Assembly: GCA_913775725.1 (NCBI GenBank) | Contig: CAJYNG010000021.1 | Span: forward strand, 62,001-126,000 | Length of the DNA: 64,000 bases | DNA from: an uncultured Stenotrophomonas sp. | GTDB taxonomy: Bacteria; Pseudomonadota; Gammaproteobacteria; Xanthomonadales; Xanthomonadaceae | Direction: 5' to 3' | In this document: one piece after another, positions 63,289-64,000 of the stretch | How the letters are laid out: each line of letters begins with the position of its first letter | Numbering within the stretch: position 1 is the first letter of the stretch | Program-made: the position numbers and the translations under genes | Notes under the pieces: model-generated | The model's input: only the letters and a program-made list of their open reading frames with translations | What the model was told of the DNA's origin: nothing | The model's database searches: none

Positions 63289-64000
63289 TCAATAAGCGTT
63301 GGGGTTGTCGCCCATTTCCTCGACCGTTGTCTTGCCCTTCAGCACGCGGTACACCCAGGTGGTGTAGGCGATGATGATCGGCAGGAAGATGGCCGTGGCC
63401 AGCAGCATGACCCACAGCGTCAGATGGCTGGACGAGCTGTCCCAGACGGTCAGGCTGGAGGTGGGCTGGCTGGAGGACGGCAGCAGGAACGGGAAGATCG
63501 CAAAGCCGACGGTCAGGATGATGCCGGCAATCGATGCGCCCGAGGCGATGAAGGCCAGGCCACCACGACGTGCGCGCAGCAGCACCGCACTGGCCAGCGC
63601 ACCCAGCAGGCCCAGCACCGGGAACACCAGGGTGGCCGGCATGGTGCTGTAGTTGCGCAGCCAGCCACCGGCCGCCGTGCCCAGCTCGGCGGTCTTCAGC
63701 AGCGGATTGGTCGGGCCATCGGTGACCACCTGCGAGGTGATCTGATAACCCGGCAGGCCGAAGGCCACCCAGGCACCGGCGACGGCGAACAGCACGAAGC
63801 TGATGATGGCGGCGACGCTGCCATAACGTGCGGCACGTTCGGCCACCGGGCCGTCGGTCTTGATCACCAGCATGGCCGCACCGTGCGATACCAGCATGGC
63901 CACGCTGATCAGGCCGGCGATGAGCGCGAACGGGGTGAGCAGGCCGAAGAACGAACCGGTGTAGGTCACGCGCAGGGTGTCGTCGAAGTGGAACGGCACA
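63289..64000 (-). CDS. cydB: cytochrome bd ubiquinol oxidase subunit II (5' end outside window)
   Basis: The C-terminal 236 residues of CydB are visible; the start lies beyond the right edge (usual length about 380). Several membrane segments are seen (FFGLLTPFALIAGLISVAMLVSHGAAMLVIKTDGP, GSVAAIISFVLFAVAGAWVAFG, ATLVFPVLGLLGALASAVLL, LAFIASGASIAGIILTVGFAIFPFLLPSS, LTLWVMLLATAIFLPIIIAYTTWVYRVLKGKTTVEE), with the family stretches LTPFALIAGL, GAAMLVIKT and SSSHLTLWVMLL. With CydA it reduces oxygen to water from quinol under low oxygen. Confidence 0.96.
   Translation of the reverse strand, partial: VPFHFDDTLRVTYTGSFFGLLTPFALIAGLISVAMLVSHGAAMLVIKTDGPVAERAARYGSVAAIISFVLFAVAGAWVAFGLPGYQITSQVVTDGPTNPLLKTAELGTAAGGWLRNYSTMPATLVFPVLGLLGALASAVLLRARRGGLAFIASGASIAGIILTVGFAIFPFLLPSSSQPTSSLTVWDSSSSHLTLWVMLLATAIFLPIIIAYTTWVYRVLKGKTTVEEMGDNPNAY

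Overview
The window looks like a chromosomal segment of a Stenotrophomonas (S. maltophilia group) or close xanthomonad. Evidence seen: high G+C, GTAG-type stem-loop repeats (SMAG-like) in many gaps, the xanthomonad arginine route through N-acetylcitrulline (acetylornithine carbamoyltransferase plus a fused acetylglutamate kinase/synthase), a DksA-family protein with a long Lys/Ala tail, and the order queG | nnr-tsaE-amiC-mutL. No integrase, transposase or prophage gene is visible, and almost all genes are intact housekeeping genes.

Layout. 1-2.4 kb: an epoxide-hydrolase-like protein (cut by the window edge) and a sugar isomerase family protein, divergent from a TetR regulator with a 16-bp palindrome between them. 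2.5-11.2 kb: a TonB-dependent receptor, a Sel1/TPR-like protein, RNase D, a SUMF1-domain lipoprotein and an M48 protease. 11.2-11.76 kb: a nested repeat island. 11.8-21.8 kb: xseA, queG, nnr, tsaE, amidase, mutL and two envelope proteins. 21.8-25.2 kb: phaR and phbB (polyhydroxyalkanoate metabolism), gluQ, htpX. 25.26-25.9 kb: a giant imperfect inverted repeat. 25.9-32.5 kb: suhB-like phosphatase, trmJ, a periplasmic binding protein translationally coupled to a GGDEF-EAL protein, epmB and efp. 32.7-43.7 kb: adenosine-type deaminase, ubiG, gph, a degenerate squalene/phytoene synthase relative, an M23 protein, pyrC, yidD, the tailed DksA-family protein, an MFS transporter, sufE, cysS.

43.9-55.2 kb holds the arginine/proline cluster: argF' (acetylornithine carbamoyltransferase), argG, argE', fused argB/A, a GNAT gene, argC, argH, a YciI-like gene, proB and proA. 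In front of it lies what I regard as the most interesting signal of the window: a short ORF with an Arg-Ala-Arg-Arg run, followed by mutually exclusive protector, antiterminator and terminator helices, i.e. the architecture of a classical ribosome-mediated transcription attenuator for an arginine operon.

55.3-61.0 kb is a four-gene poly-N-acetylglucosamine operon (pgaABCD, minus strand) whose first gene is preceded by a consensus CRP/Clp box; in Xanthomonas Clp is a c-di-GMP-responsive regulator, which would tie this operon to c-di-GMP signalling such as that of the GGDEF-EAL protein. The end of the window carries a CynX/NimT-type MFS transporter, two identical tRNA-Pro(CGG) genes, cydX and the 3' part of cydB (cut by the window edge).
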